Positions 24,027 to 37,466 of a stretch of 64,000 nucleotides of DNA are shown here, one piece after another. The notes under the pieces were generated by a model, which searched no databases, was not told the origin of the DNA, and saw only the letters and a program-made list of their open reading frames with translations. The position numbers and the translations under genes were made by a program. The first letter of the stretch is position 1, and each line of letters opens with the position of its first letter. Location of the stretch: assembly GCA_036365515.1 (NCBI GenBank), contig CM070877.1, positions 6,705,001-6,769,000 of the forward strand, read 5' to 3'. Origin of the DNA: Torymus aiolomorphi (Eukaryota > Arthropoda > Insecta > Hymenoptera > Torymidae).

Positions 24027-27000
24027 TACTTGAAATTTCGTTATATGCCCAAAACTACACGTAGATACTTTACAATACCAATGATAAAACGTAAAAAGCA
24101 AAAAAAAAAAAAAATATATGCTATCTTAAATGGGTCGTAGATTTTGACTGCGGCATTCGAAAAGACACTGCTTTATAAGTAGTTTCTTATCGAGTTCTTT
24201 TGAAAGTTTCGGATCGCTTCGAAATTCTTGACCGTCATCTCCCGCATCGCGGAACGGCCCGCGCGAACGTGCCTGCGTATGTGTGTGAGTATGCATACAC
24301 GTTTGCGAGAGAGAAAGGGAGAGGGCAGGAATCGTCGCGTGTTTTGCCGCTCGCGTGTTCGCTGGCCCGGTGCCAAAAGATTTTTGATATTTTTTGGCAG
24401 CGAGTCAACCCTCGTGTAACCGGTTAAAATGTTTTGGTGCGGTCTCCCCCTTCCCTCCTACTCTTTCTACAGTGCGCCATTCTCTCTTTCGCGTTTGCCT
24501 CATTTAGACATGCAGATACCCGAGAATGGCCTGCGTCCAGCGTGTGTACACTGAAAAAGCTAAATTTCGGCCTTCCGCGAAAACAGAAGCAGCGCGCTGT
24601 CGCGAGAAGCCAGCTAGGATAATCGGCCTTTTATCAGTTTGTTTTTCGGAAAAAGCAAAGCCCCGCGCGCCTCCGGGCTTTTAAACGTTTTCTGCCACGA
24701 TTAAATCGAATTATCTGCCTTCCTTTTTTTTTTTCATGTTCGTCATTCGCCCCTGGATAAATATGTGCACGTCTCTGCATTATTGATGGCTCTTCCTTCA
24801 ATATTAATTTAATTACAATAAGCATTGTTATTGTTCCCTTGAGTAACAATTGTTGATCAGATTACATTAATTATGAACAATGGAATTTATATGGCCAACT
24901 TCATTCAACGAAATGTCGAACATTCAAAAGCATCAAGTCAGTAGGTAATTATTAGTTCATATTTGACTGCATGAATAAATAAAAAATATACGAATTTGAA
25001 TTATTCAGTATACTTGCATACTGTAATATTTAATTTAATATTTCTTGCATTATTAATATTTAAATTTTACTTAGGTAACATACAATTTATATTTCAAATA
25101 AATTAATGTATATACATAATAGATACCTGTAAATTTCTGCTATTAGCTTTAATTACTTTAAGTCGATATGTGGAGCAAGTACTGTGTAACGCATTTAAAG
25201 CTCAGACATTTTCATGTAAATAATAGGCCAAGAGGTACAAGAGATTTCCGCCTGTTAGGTGTGTAACCTCTTTAGCCAGAGTAATTTAAAAGAGCGCAAC
25301 AAACACATCTGCACAAAAATGCGACCCGCCAACCTGATGGAAAAGTTGGAAAAGGAAATGATAAAGTAGTAAAAACAGTTAAATACATAATATTAATAAA
25401 TGTCTTTTTGTCAGCTGGCCTCTAAATCAACCCGTTTTAACTAATTTTAATAAAGGAATCCATTTATTTTAAATTTGGTTCTCGTTTCATCAAGTTCATA
25501 TACATTAAATTGAGTTTAATAAAATTCATTAAAAGTAATATAATTAATTTTCCAAGCGCCCAAAGAGTTAAATGTATTTTAATAGCCGCGTGTCATATAT
25601 ATTGAGTAACTCACGCGTTTAATCGAAACATTCAGTAATTTAATAATGCATTTGATAAATTCCAGTCGGTACACGGTTTGAATATGGAACGACACTTTCC
25701 GAGTATCGTTGCAAAAAGCTCGAGTCGTTCGAGCAAATCTTGTCTTAGTCAAACTTCCACGAGTCGACACAATCAGCTAAAAAAAAAGTCAGGAAATTGA
25801 AAAGAAAAATCCTTCCCATATTGATCAATCTAGTCTTCCGTAAAGACGGAGATAAACCGGGGGTAGAAAAATTCGAACGCCTGCGGAGGTATCCCGTAAT
25901 TTGCGAAATGAAAGCACTATATATATCTCTTTGAGCGTCCGTTCGAATCACCGGGGGAATCAAACAACGAGCTGCACTTTCGCCGGGCGGCGTGAACCCA
26001 ACAATCGCGCATTAATTTTTCATTAATATTTCAGCAGGCCGATGGAGCCGCTGCTACCGAACTCCCATAGTTATTTGCAGTAATGAACGCCGGGTGCGCG
26101 TCGATTCGCCAAACAAGCGGCCGAGTTTGCGGGACATTTCGCATTTATTAATCAGACTAATACGGAGGGAGGGGGCGACTCTGTCGCGGCGATGATTCCA
26201 GCCGGAAAGTCGCACAATCCGGCGCGCAGCTCGTCGACGGGCAAATATTTGCCCGGGAATACCTGCGCGCTTAATTTCGTTCGGTCCTTTTACACGTTCC
26301 CTATATGCTTTCCCATCTCTCGCTCGCGATAAATCTCCTCGCTTCTGTTCCGCAAACAGAGACACGGCACACGCACGTACTCGCCTCTATCTCCGACGTC
26401 GCAGGCATCACACGCCGCTGATAATTGCGCGCGTCTGTATTTGTGCCCGATAAGACGGCGCGGCTACTACAGGCGGATTTATGAATACGCGTGCATTTAT
26501 GCGCGTGCATGACAAGCCGTATAAATGTAGTCGTGAGGCGCACGCGTACGCGTACTTATTTGTGCGCGAACACGTGTATTTACTTGTTCGTGGTGGGAGG
26601 AGGCGAGAGCTTATGTGCCAACACCTATGTATATACTAATCCCATCGATCGGCTGTGCATCGGTGCGCGTGCGTCGACACGAAACGTCCCTGTAACGCCA
26701 GGCTGGGAAATTCACGGAAACGGGAATCAGCTATACAATATGAGCTTCCATTTTTGAATACCACTTTGTGTGCACGTACGCACACAGAGGGAGAGAGAGA
26801 GATACGCCGTCGAGTCCTTAATAAGCTGCATCTCATTTGTCAAGCCAGGGGCAGCGTTGTTTGGAAAGCTGGGCAAATTAGAATTGCATACGCCGGCTGC
26901 AATGCGCGCGATAATCAAAGGCCATTTTATTGACGACGATTTCCCTCCCTCCGCTCAGCCGACTTATCGGTTTTTGCGACGCGCAAACTCATTTCGTAAT
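24027..27000. other. Mosaic of CpG-rich and AT-rich DNA, no gene recognised
   Basis: CpG-rich parts at about 24180-24720 and 25780-27000 flank an AT-rich middle. TACACTGAAAAAGC at 24547-24560 resembles a single end of the CACTGA-ended family but has no partner. Short open frames lack domains. Confidence 0.45.
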
Positions 27001-27700
27001 TAGTTGGGGTGAGACAAATATCGGATGTTCGTGTTACTTTATTAATAATTGCCTTACTTAATATGTCTTTATTATTAGTATTTTTAATGCATAAAATTCG
27101 TAATACTTTCGTCACAAGAATTTTTGAAATTTCTGCATTTCACACTGCTGCAGGCTTGAGCGGAAAAGCTGCAATTAATCTCGAGATAAAAAGTGTATGA
27201 AAATGTGAACAAATTTTAACATCTTTTTTACAAAAATACCTCTTTTACAAAAAGCTGTTACCGTAAAGATTTTATTTTTCTCTGGAATTTTGCTATTAGA
27301 ATATTTTCTTTGAAAAATACGTAAGCTCGAGCGTTTATTTAATATTTTCAGATATTTTTGCAAACTTTTTCCTGGCATAGCCAGTTAAAATTAGTTGGTG
27401 TTTCTAAGTTTCATCAAAATTTTGCACTCCCCCCAAAGAGCAACGATATTTTTTCGGGCGAAAAAAAGAAAAAATTCATACGCAGGGCGCAATAAAACGT
27501 ATTACTTTGGGGAAGTGAGTCGAAAACCCTTGAAAGTATTCCGGGAAAAATGTCAAAGTTAACTTTTTCCGAGTTTACTTTGAAAGTAATTTCCGACAAG
27601 TTTTTCCTGCTACACTATGATAACGCGATAGAATGACGGAATGCTTTAGGAAAATTACTTTCCTTTTTAATAAAAATAAAAACAGCCGGTAAAAAGCATC
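27001..27700. other. AT-rich spacer
   Basis: No gene or structured repeat is seen. Short frames on both strands are unrelated to known families. Confidence 0.5.
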
Positions 27701-29160
27701 GTTCTCGTCGTCTGGCGCGCGCGCGCATGCGACTGATGGATGCCACTCGAAAAGCTATCAAGCACTATACGCGTGTAGTTCGAAGTTTGCAGAAAGCGAG
27801 CACGATATCGAATCCTCGAGGGGCCGGCCAGCCAATAAAATGCGCCCGCGTGTGGGGGGGGGGGGGCAAAATAAATCGTCGCATGGCATTTGTAATAATT
27901 CGGGAGAAAAACAAAGTTGGGGGGGAGTGGGAGAACAAACGTCATACTTTCGTCGTAAAACATGCTCGAAACTCAGCCGCCGTCCCTCCACCTCTCGCTT
28001 TCTAGGCAAGAGGGACATTTCGCAACTTCCTGGCCGTCCGCTCGTTTTCTCTTTTCTCTCAGCGAAGATCCTCTAGACAGACAGACAGGCAGGCAGGCAG
28101 GCTTCGCGCGTCCATTAGACGCTTTTCCGTCTCTTTCGCTCGATTTTCTCTCAGCGCTTTCTCGCGCTGTATTTATGTGTCGCGCGGCTTCTCCGGCGCG
28201 CATTCCGCTCTTTATTCCCCCTCGTTCCTTCCGAATATTTAGGCACTTACCGGTGCGCTCGTTGCGCCTCGAGTAGAGAATTTAGATAGAAGCACATGTA
28301 CCTATGCATCTTTTATATACTTTCGCGCTGATATTACCAGTTTTATGACTTTTATTTATGTCTTTGGCTGAATTGTTGTTTCCCCCGGAATGCGTCGTCT
28401 TTACGTAGTACCAAGCATCAGTAGTCCAAAACATTGCACCAATAAATTCTCACATTTATGCGGTATATTTTCATTTCGCGAACCATATCGTTCGTTAGCG
28501 TAAATCGTCCAATTATCAGCGCAAATTAAATCCACGTGAATTCCCCCTGAAAAATTCCGGGTGACGAGGCGATTTTTAATTTAGCCATTCGAGATTATCT
28601 AAACATCGTCAGCGAGGCGTGAAACGAAGTTGAAAATATTTCCTCCTCTCTCGCTCTCTATCCATTTCCCTTCCAATTTCTCCGCTCTCCCTCTCTCTCT
28701 CTCTCTCATTTTCCTCCTCTTTCAGAGGCCAGCAGCGTATCTATATACCTACCTCTCTCACTCTCTATCCATTCCCTCTCGCCGCACAGCGGTCAACTTG
28801 CGCAGTGCGATATTCAATAAACGTCACGTCAGCTGGTGCGCCGCCGCTGCCGCTTCCGAGCGAAAACGCGCGGTCGAGAGAGTACGCGAAAAGAATGGAA
28901 AAGCGATGAAAGCCGAGATGCCGCCGCCGCCGCCCTCCAACGGCGATCCGTGGCTCGAGTTGAGACGTGCACGATCGTCGATGAATTTTTCCTCTTTCCG
29001 AAAAAATAAGCCGACCGACGTGTGTGTGTGTGTGTGTACACGTACCGGTGCTGTGGAAATTTCACATTGGTATATTGCATTGATCGGTGCTCTCATCCTT
29101 TTCCAGGAACACGGGGAATTTCATAATGGGCGAGGCAACCATTTTCATACAGAGTAAATG
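27701..29160. other. CpG-rich block with G-run and microsatellites
   Basis: It holds a 13-bp G run at 27854-27866, a CAGA/CAGG tetranucleotide array at 28075-28102, (CT)n at 28690-28707 and (GT)n at 29021-29037. The 175-residue plus-strand frame at 28630-29157 is built from the CT tract and GC-rich DNA and has no domain. Confidence 0.5.
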
Positions 29161-30280
29161 TCTACTTTTCACTAGGGATAATTTTAATAAAAATTGTAAA
29201 AGATTAATAGCGCAGAGATGAAGCTGTTAAAAGCTTGCTCTCTGATAAAATATGGGAGATTTTTGATGATGGATTCGAAGGCAGAGAAAAAAAAAGATAA
29301 AATAAAACTTTAATGCATAAGACAAGAGCTACTGACTTTAGCTGGGTTAAGTATAGAAATAGTTACTTACTTAACGGATCGGACCTGAAAAATTGATGCT
29401 GCAGGACGTGAAAAATATCCCGGAGAATCGATTCGTTCCTTGTGTGCAGAATGGATGCGGCTACTTCCGTCTGAAGGCTTCCTGCACTCCAAGATATCTA
29501 CTCCCATTTGCATCTAAAACTGTTTTAGCGATGGATTCGAAAATCCATATTTTATTTAGATATGCAAAAATGAAATAATCAAGATATTGCATTTATTGGA
29601 AAACTAAAAGCCGTTTCTATAGGGCGAGTTGCAAATAAAACATTTGCGAATAAAATAATTCTGGCCAGCGCAAATATTGATTGTTGCTCACGAAAAAGAA
29701 CTATCCTTTTATTATATAATATGCAAAAATCACAATTTTCTATTTATGTTCAAATAACTGCAAGATTCCAAGCAATCTATGCGTCCATCAAACGTTTTTG
29801 CTTTTATTTTATTTAAAAAAAATTATTTTTCTACTAAAGTCTTTCGATACAGCTTTCAATAAACAATATTGCGGGCGTTGATAAAAAAAAAAGGAAGAAA
29901 ATAAACAATACGAAAAAAATACTCACTCTGCAATACCAATTTCTTCAAACTGTGCAATGTAAAACTTTGCAATTTTTCTGCACTAATGGTCACGTGAGTT
30001 TTTCCAATACCAGAACCAGAACATCATTCAGAAGCCGGAAAAAGTGCAAAACCAGCAAACTCAAATGCAAATTTCGCGTAGGAAAAAGCTACTACGACCG
30101 CCAGTGTCATATTGAAATTTGCCAAGTGGAGAGTAATTTTAGATAAATGAATAACTCACGCAATACCTGTTTATTATACGCGGACCATTAAGATAAATAA
30201 AATTAAAAGAAGCTTAGAGCAATAATAAACCGGGAAGGACTGCCGCTTGGCTTAAGTGAAAAAAAACTCTCGATTCGCCA
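29161..30280. other. AT-rich spacer, no gene recognised
   Basis: Open frames at 29393-29578 and 29952-30146 show no family signature, splice context or codon bias I can defend. No repeat ends are visible. Confidence 0.45.
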
Positions 30281-30894
30281 TAAAATCCAGCTGGCCTCTT
30301 TCTTCCTCGGGCAAACAGGCGGCCATTTTGCCGGGGCGCTAATTTTACGGGGCAAACGCGCTAGAGAGAGAGAAGCAGACTGCGGAACGGGATTTCAAAG
30401 ATGCGCCCAGTCTATCTATATACGAGCATAAAGTCGGGAAATGCGCGAGCTAGCGGTGGCGGCATTACCGTTATACTGTGCCATCTGGATCCGCGGGGCC
30501 CACGGGTAATTCCACCCGCGTATATACAACGCCCGCAAGTAGGCAAACCTATATATATAGAGTGCAAACGCGCCGGCCAGAGGATACCTCGCGGGAGCGA
30601 TTTTGACGTGCGCGCGCCTCTTGCTGCGCGTGACTGTGAAATATTGAAAAGTGTGAAAAAGAGATGTTCGTATAATTTTACTGAGAAGAACTTTGTTATT
30701 GTTTAACGGTTTTAGGTAGTGAAATACATGCCATAAGCAGGCTGACAGTTCACGTAGATTTCAGGGGCATACAGTTTTACAAAAATGAGAAACGAGATGT
30801 TGAAGTAATAATATATATTTACATCATGCAATCCGGATTTATTTTAATTATTCGTAGGGATATTGAAATATAATTTAATATTTATATTTCTTCC
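30281..30894. other. Small CpG-rich block and AT-rich margin
   Basis: CpG-rich DNA to about 30630 with a plus-strand frame at 30401-30706 of no recognisable family, followed by AT-rich sequence up to the next short element. Confidence 0.4.
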
Positions 30895-30896
30895 TA

Positions 30897-31157
30897 CACT
30901 GAGAGAAGAATATTGTTATAGTTAACATATTTATCTATTTGATTAGAATTGCAATATTGTAACTGTTACAATATCGTATATTTGAACAGGGAAGATTTTG
31001 ACGGTCAAACCCAATATAGTAACTGTTACAATATCAATGTTTACCAGTAACATATGGTATATTAACTGTTACAATGCCTATATTTGGTCATATTTAAACA
31101 TATGCATGTTAACAGTTACAATGCCATGTTAACAGTAAACAAATCCTTCTCTCAGTG
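30897..31157. mobile_element. CACTGAGAGAAGAAT-ended short element with TAACTGTTACAAT motif
   Basis: The left end is CACTGAGAGAAGAAT and the right end reverse-complemented is CACTGAGAGAAGGATTTG. TA flanks both sides (30895-30896, 31158-31159). The 261-bp interior contains TAACTGTTACAAT three times (near 30960, 31020 and 31061), TAACAGTTACAATG once, and truncated forms. The motif core TAAC.GTTA is itself palindromic. No coding capacity. Confidence 0.85.
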
Positions 31158-31159
31158 TA

Positions 31160-34100
31160 TAGTTTTATTGAGCAATTAATTAGGAGATCCTTCTGTCTAT
31201 TCCGGAAGAGCTATTAAAAGTTAAAGTTTCTAACTTCGAAAGTCCTTATAATACTTATCAAGTGCTTGTATGCCACTTAAACTATAATTCATATAATCTT
31301 CTACCCCGTTGCGCTAAATTTAGCTAGCTGCATTCAACAAATTTAAAACGATCTTTGGTGCTTGAGAGAAATAACATTTGACGAGCATCGATCTTCGAGA
31401 AATATTATAAGATTCGTAATTCCAGCACAGTAGCGAAGAGCGGTGCATATTATACTTTTAGTGGGGGTTTTATTGAGCGCTCGGCGAAATCCCCGGAACG
31501 AGGCAAAAGTACAAAGGAGCCATTGGGAACAATCGCTCCTTCGTATTTCACAAAGACGTAGAGCCAGTCCATCAATAAAAGCCGCAGGCGGCGGCGGCGG
31601 CGGTGAATCGCGTACATCATTTTACGACGACCGCAATCAAAATCAAATCCAAATGGCCCTCTTCCACGGCGCGCCGTCGCTGAAACATTGCCCATCGACG
31701 CGCTTTCGCCCGGGCGTGCGGCGGCAATATAAAGGACAAGGGGGTAAAATATATACGAGCACCCTCCCCCCTCACCCCACCTCTGCTGCTGTCCCCCTCT
31801 ACTCTTTCTTCTGCAACAGCTTGTAACAAGCCGCGACGAGCTCTTATATATATAAATCTTTCGGCAACTTTTTATTTCGCCCCGTAATTCGACTTCCCTC
31901 ATTTCTTCCGGCCTCTGCAGACGGCCGAAAGAAAAGCTCGAGCCGCGCGCGCCCGGCAACACTGCGAGACAGCGCTGGCGTGGAAGAGAAAGAGCGCGAG
32001 TGAACGGCAAAGTTGGCGAAACTTGGCGCGGCGGGTAGGAATCAGCCCGTCGATACAAACGGACTGTATACCGGCTGAAGGCAGCTAGCGCGCCCGGAAA
32101 GGAAGCCCAGAACTTCTGGCGTGAGTTCGCCGCCGCGAGAGAGTGTGTGTGAGAGAGAAGAGGAAGGGTTAAAGAGAGAGAGAGAGAGAGATTTTGATTT
32201 AACTTTGTTAATGCCTCGCGCAAGTTCAGCCTCCCCCGCGGTATAAGTCCAAGGTATTACATAGTTTATGGAATTTGGGACTTGCGGCTTGAGTTTGCAC
32301 TCTGTTTGGAGAATTTTCAGGCAGATTGTTATTCCGAACGGTGTGTATACTTCCAAGAGAAGTCGACCCCCTAGTTGAACGAATAGTTTGGTGACGCGGT
32401 TTTTCTTTCCCCTCGGGCCTCTTCATTCACTCCGCAGAAGTCGTTAATACCCGAGTTACATAAACAGAGCATTTTCCCAATTATACGCACTTTCCGTTAT
32501 CCCGCATAATATTAGTATTAAATCAGCAGTAATTGAGTTTGTCGGAGATCTGGATAAAAATATTTTTGTAGGAGAAAAAGCGCGGAGCAGGGCAGAAATG
32601 GTATTCATGCGCAGGCGCGCTCGCGAGTATAGACTCGTCAAGTATAGCAGTATGCTGCAGCAGTGCCAAAGCCCATTTCTCCTCTGTTATCTCTCGGAAT
32701 TCCCCTTTTTTCCTCGGCGCACCGCAACTACTCCATCCACGTGCGCGCGCGTGTGTGTGTCCCTGTTCCACAGTAGCAACAAGACACGGGGACAGGGGAA
32801 AAAAGCGAGGAAAAACAGGGAGTTCGAAAGATAAACACAGGCGCGTGGGAGGGAGAGAGAGGAGGAGCAGAGGATAAGCGACACTCTCGGAAGAGGAAGA
32901 GGAAGACGCGCGGCCGGGCAGAAAGCGAAAACTGGCCCGGGGCGGCATAAGCCAGGTGGCTTACCTCGTTCCCTCTCTCTTATCCCCACAGGAGGGCCAT
33001 CGTCGTCCACGCCCAACGGCTAGCTGCATGGCTATGTACACCGCACACACGAGTCCGCGCGTCTATTTCTCGCTCTCTCACACCGCCGCCTCGAATACTA
33101 ATAAAGCAGCCGGGCGGAGATTAACGGCTCCTTCCCTCCTTCTTAGGCGCGTCAGGTGTGTATACGCCGCGGGACCGGCAAAATATGCTCCCTGCGCACC
33201 ACTGGATCGCCGCTCGCTCGCTTAACCGGGGGGGGGGGGGATTCATGCTTTTTGCCCGAATAAATAAGCCATTGTATCTCGTAACCCAAGCCCCATCCCT
33301 CGCTGTTTGTCTTCTCGAATTAGTCCGCTGGAAATTTGTTTGGGCGTGCATTAGCCAGCCCCGCGAGTAGTGTCGGATAAAAAACAAAAAAACTCGAGCC
33401 AACAATGCTCCATCTCTCCATTTCTAGCGACTATACACTCCACGCGAAATGGAATAAATATTCCGGAGGGTTCGAATATAAATTGAGCACGCGGGGGATT
33501 CGATGAGAATTAAAAAGAAGCAGCAAATATATAGCTTCGATATTTATTATTATTATTACTCTTTTTTGTCATCCACGCGGCATTTCCCATTGTATCGCCG
33601 CGCGCGCGCGCGCGCATTCCAGTTTTAAAATGAAAAAATTCTTTAACGCGAATCTCCATAACTGTCGGGCAACTACAACAAATCATCCCAATAAAACGCG
33701 AGCCCTTCAGTTGTTATTCAAATGAACGGAATTTATCAACAAGTTCGTAAATTACGAAAGCCGCTACTCTTTCTCTCTTACGCGGCCGCAGCGCCGCTGC
33801 AGTTACATGCTAATATGCGCGCTGGACGTATATCTGTCGCTGGCCGGGAAAAAATTACGATTCCCCCTTCCCCCCGTGGCTCCATTATTTAAATACCGAA
33901 TATTCCATTCCGATTGTCCGGCGCTCAATTTCGGCCGCCGCCGCCATTGGGCGGATCCTGTCCCTCGGTTGCCCTCCTCCGCGCGTCGCGCTGAATTTAA
34001 AAATTCAAATGAAAGATAATTAGTTTTCAACTGGAAAGCTCGACGTGACGTCCCTTCCGTTACCGCGCGAGCGCTCGGACGTATTAAAGCCTCGACGCGA

Positions 34101-36267
34101 GCGCGCGCGCGGCATTAAAGCGACGTCGGCTCGGACAGCATCGGACATAAACTCTCCGACTCGCTCTCTCTCTCTCTCTCTCTGTGCGCTGTATACGGGT
34201 GTGTATATATATACAACGGTGCACGGCAACTTGATTGGAATCGAAAAGTTGCTTGTTTACCAAGGCAGCTCACGGTGTAAATATTTCACTTGCCAGCTCG
34301 TAAAAAGAGCGTAATTTAAACTTCCCACTTAACGTGGCTCTCCCTCTCTCTTTCTCTCTCTCTCTCTCTCTTTGCCTCCTTCTTTCCCGCCCTTCGGCCA
34401 GGTGTACATTTAATTATTAAAACAAGCGACAGCAGATTACGTTGGGGAATCGCTCGACGGTGGGACTAATGAAATTTCAAAAATCCATCACTTCTCACGT
34501 CCTGCTGATGGAGGCGGCGGGTTAATGATGTTATCCGGCATCGACACGAAAAAAAATTCGATTCCGTTCGCGAACGCGGGGATCGGTAATATAAATGTAA
34601 AGAGATTTTTAACGAACAAAGTTATATTGAGAGGAAGATGCCTTTTCTCACCCCCTCTCATCTCTTTTTCGCTTTCGCTCCATTTTTTTTAACCATAATG
34701 CAAATGAGATCACGCTTCTAATTAACGAACTTCCGAATGAAGTTCTTAAAAAATAATAGAGTCAATTAACCTACTTCCGCGCGTACAACATGTAGGGATG
34801 CGCAGAAAAAAAATATCGACAATTTTAATCGAAAAAATATCTAGGTTTAATCTATAGTCGCTATCATAATGCCCTCTCCACTACTTTTATATCTATTGAG
34901 AAAAAAAGCTCGAAAAAACGTCTATTCTACGATTTTATTAATCGAATCACTGTATAGCTATGTTTATACACCAATGGTGTATGATCATAAATTAATCTAA
35001 AATAAATCTGAAATAAAAACCATTGAAAATATCTTGCTGACAATGATTTGAAGCAACGAGAGTAGCAAATTACTTTTCTTTTAAGAAATGACAGCGTTTC
35101 ATTAGCTCTAAGTATCAGGGAAAGTTTGGAAAATACGAGCTAACAGGAGAAATCCCAGGTAACAACTAACGTCGTTATAAAGATTGAACCATGTATCGGG
35201 AATCAAAGAAATAAGGACGAGCACCTCGAGAGTTACATAAGCAGCTTCGCGCGCGAGAACCGCGTGACAAACGGCGCGTAATGCCGGAGCCACTCTCGGT
35301 GCGCTGGCGTCTCTTTCGCACGAAAAAACGTTCTCGAGAGCGGATTAAAATACGGCGGCGGCGGCATGCATAGGCCGCTTCTTATCGGTGCTGCGGGTAG
35401 GGGGTGCATTGTGCGGCCCCCAGCTGCAGATCTTGATATCGCGCTTTCAATGCCGAGGGGCATACACTCGAGGCTCGCGGCAAATGAAGAAATGGACACG
35501 AGACTTCCTTTTCTTTCGCGCGCGCGCGTCGGGGATCCCCGATAAGAGCGAGTTCGTCTCTCTCTCTCTCTGCGCCCCCCAGAGAAATGCGAGGAATCTC
35601 AATATCGAGGAGAGAGGGAGCTCGCTGAACGGAAGAGCAAAGACTTTTTTTTCTTTCCCCTCGTTTCTCTTCTTCCTCTGCTTCTCCCTTTGCCTCTCTC
35701 AGTCTTTCTACCTTTTCATCCCTGGACCGAGGCGGAGGTATATAAGACCACGAGCGCTCTCGGCTTCTTTTTTCCCCCGTCGGCGGAGCCAGCGATCTGT
35801 TCGAGTCTCTTTTTCAATGCAATCTTCGCGCGTCGATTTGCTCGCGTGTGCGGGAGAGAAATGGGGAAGGGAGTTGCGCGCCAGCCTATACACGCAAACG
35901 GAAATGTCGCGTCTCGTCTGATAATGTCTGCGGGGCTTTGGTCGCTTATCTGTCCCGTTCGGGTGCTCCAGACACGCCTGGCAACATTACTTATACGTGC
36001 GTTTGGGAGTGTGTACGCGCAGAGGAAAAAGATTCGCCGCTAACCTGTTTAAAATATACACTCGTCGTGCTACCTTAGGCTCCTTAAACTTTCATTTGAT
36101 CGACAGCGTTGTTACAAGAGTGTACCGAAATAGAACATGAAGTAGGTCAATGATTCTTGGAAATTTTTGGAGTGTAAAATCCCATTTGTCGGGCGAAAGT
36201 CTCGCTGGGTGCGCTCTTTTTTTATACCGCGGGCTTTCCCGCGAACAATTGCAAAATCATCAACGAG

Positions 36268-36304
<37 letters not shown>

Positions 36305-36960
36305 AGAAAAATTTTTTCGAACTCTACCGAGCGGCTGTGTAATGACAAGTGCTTCTTTACCCGTGCTTGAGCAGAAATAACAGAGTGAATTAAGGCTTCC
36401 GCTAGTTCTCGACCGCAATCTCCCTCCTCTTGTTCCGGCGTTCGCGGCAGACGGCAGCGCGCCGCAGGTGTGTGTACGGGCAAAAAAGAAAGCAGAAAGT
36501 CGGAAAATTTTTCGAAAATATTAAAACGCGAGAAAGGCTGTTAAGAGAGCATTCGATGTTACGGAGCGTGAAAAGAAACGCGACGGGGCCTGTGTATGTG
36601 GGAAATGAAAGAATGTGCAGCGTGCGTGTCTATTGCCGGACGGCCGACCGGCTCTATTGTGCCGGTTCCTAATGATTCCAATTAAATCGGAGCTTCGTTT
36701 GCGCTCGGCCACGCGGCCCTCACTACATCGCTCGTGAGTGAGCGACCGAAAAGCCCCGGAACCCGGTGCGTGCTTGAATTCACTCGACTGTGCTCGCGCG
36801 TGCGTTATATAGTTTGACCTCGTCAAACGTTGAGTTATGGCGCTCTATAAATTATTGGCCGCCGCCGCCGTAGCCGACACCGGTAAGAATAATGCCGCAG
36901 CTACGGCTCTGCGTGTATGCGTGTGGCCGCGTGCCTGATTTTATATACTCCTGCGCACGG
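31160..36960. other. Largest CpG-rich block, GA/CT tracts, no gene recognised
   Basis: Microsatellites include (GA)n at 32172-32190 and 36271-36301, (CT)n at 34164-34183 and 34339-34371, (CG)n at 33599-33615 and a 13-bp G run at 33228-33240. The 257-residue minus-strand frame at 31450-32223 is Ser/Leu/Arg-rich and spans the GA tract. A TATATAAG word at 35739-35746 has no supported initiator. No transposon was found from 31.4 to 36.9 kb, in contrast to the AT-rich DNA on both sides. Confidence 0.45.
36271..36301. repeat. (GA)n microsatellite
   Basis: This is an uninterrupted GA tract of about 15 units. It creates artificial Arg-Glu open frames on the plus strand and Leu-Ser frames on the minus strand. 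Confidence 0.95.
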
Positions 36961-37466
36961 AATAATGAAGCAAAAATATCTCGTACGGCACGAATATTCA
37001 ATGCTTGACGGAAAATTCCGGTGTGACAGATTTATTTGATTTGTTTTTTATTGACAAAATTTTGAACGTTTCGAAAGTAGTGTGTGCCGCAGTACGCAGC
37101 GGTTATTTCCTTAAATTTTTCAAGTAATCTAGATAAAAAGGTAAACAACGCAATTATCTCTTAAACATTAAAATCGGATGAAAAATCAAATAGATGGCAG
37201 TATTTTCGATATTTTTGTTAATAAACAGCGTCTGCAATGGTGATACTTTATATAGCTTTTTATTACAATTTCCTTTTTAATTTAATGTATATAAAACAAA
37301 GTAGAATATTGATTGACAGTGGCCTTTTTTTCATTGTATAACTGCTTATTTCTGGTAAAATGTGAACAGTTAATTTAAATTTATTCACACTAAAGTAATC
37401 AACTTTATTAAATATGTTTTCTATAATAATACAGCTTTTTCTAACGAAAAATCATATTATATATGT
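36961..37466. other. AT-rich spacer
   Basis: No gene or defined repeat is visible between the CpG-rich block and Helentron-like copy B. Confidence 0.5.

Noticed and set aside
24547..24560. TACACTGAAAAAGC as an end of the CACTGA family
   Set aside because: No inward-facing partner lies within 700 bp, and the surroundings are CpG-rich and unlike the other members.
28630..29157. 175-residue plus-strand open frame
   Set aside because: It is driven by CT and GT microsatellites and GC-rich low-complexity sequence.
31450..32223. 257-residue minus-strand open frame
   Set aside because: It is Ser, Leu and Arg-rich, runs through a GA microsatellite and has overlapping frames on the other strand; no domain or splice support.
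35737..35746. GGTATATAAG as a core promoter
   Set aside because: There is no supported initiator or downstream exon, and TATA-like words are common here.
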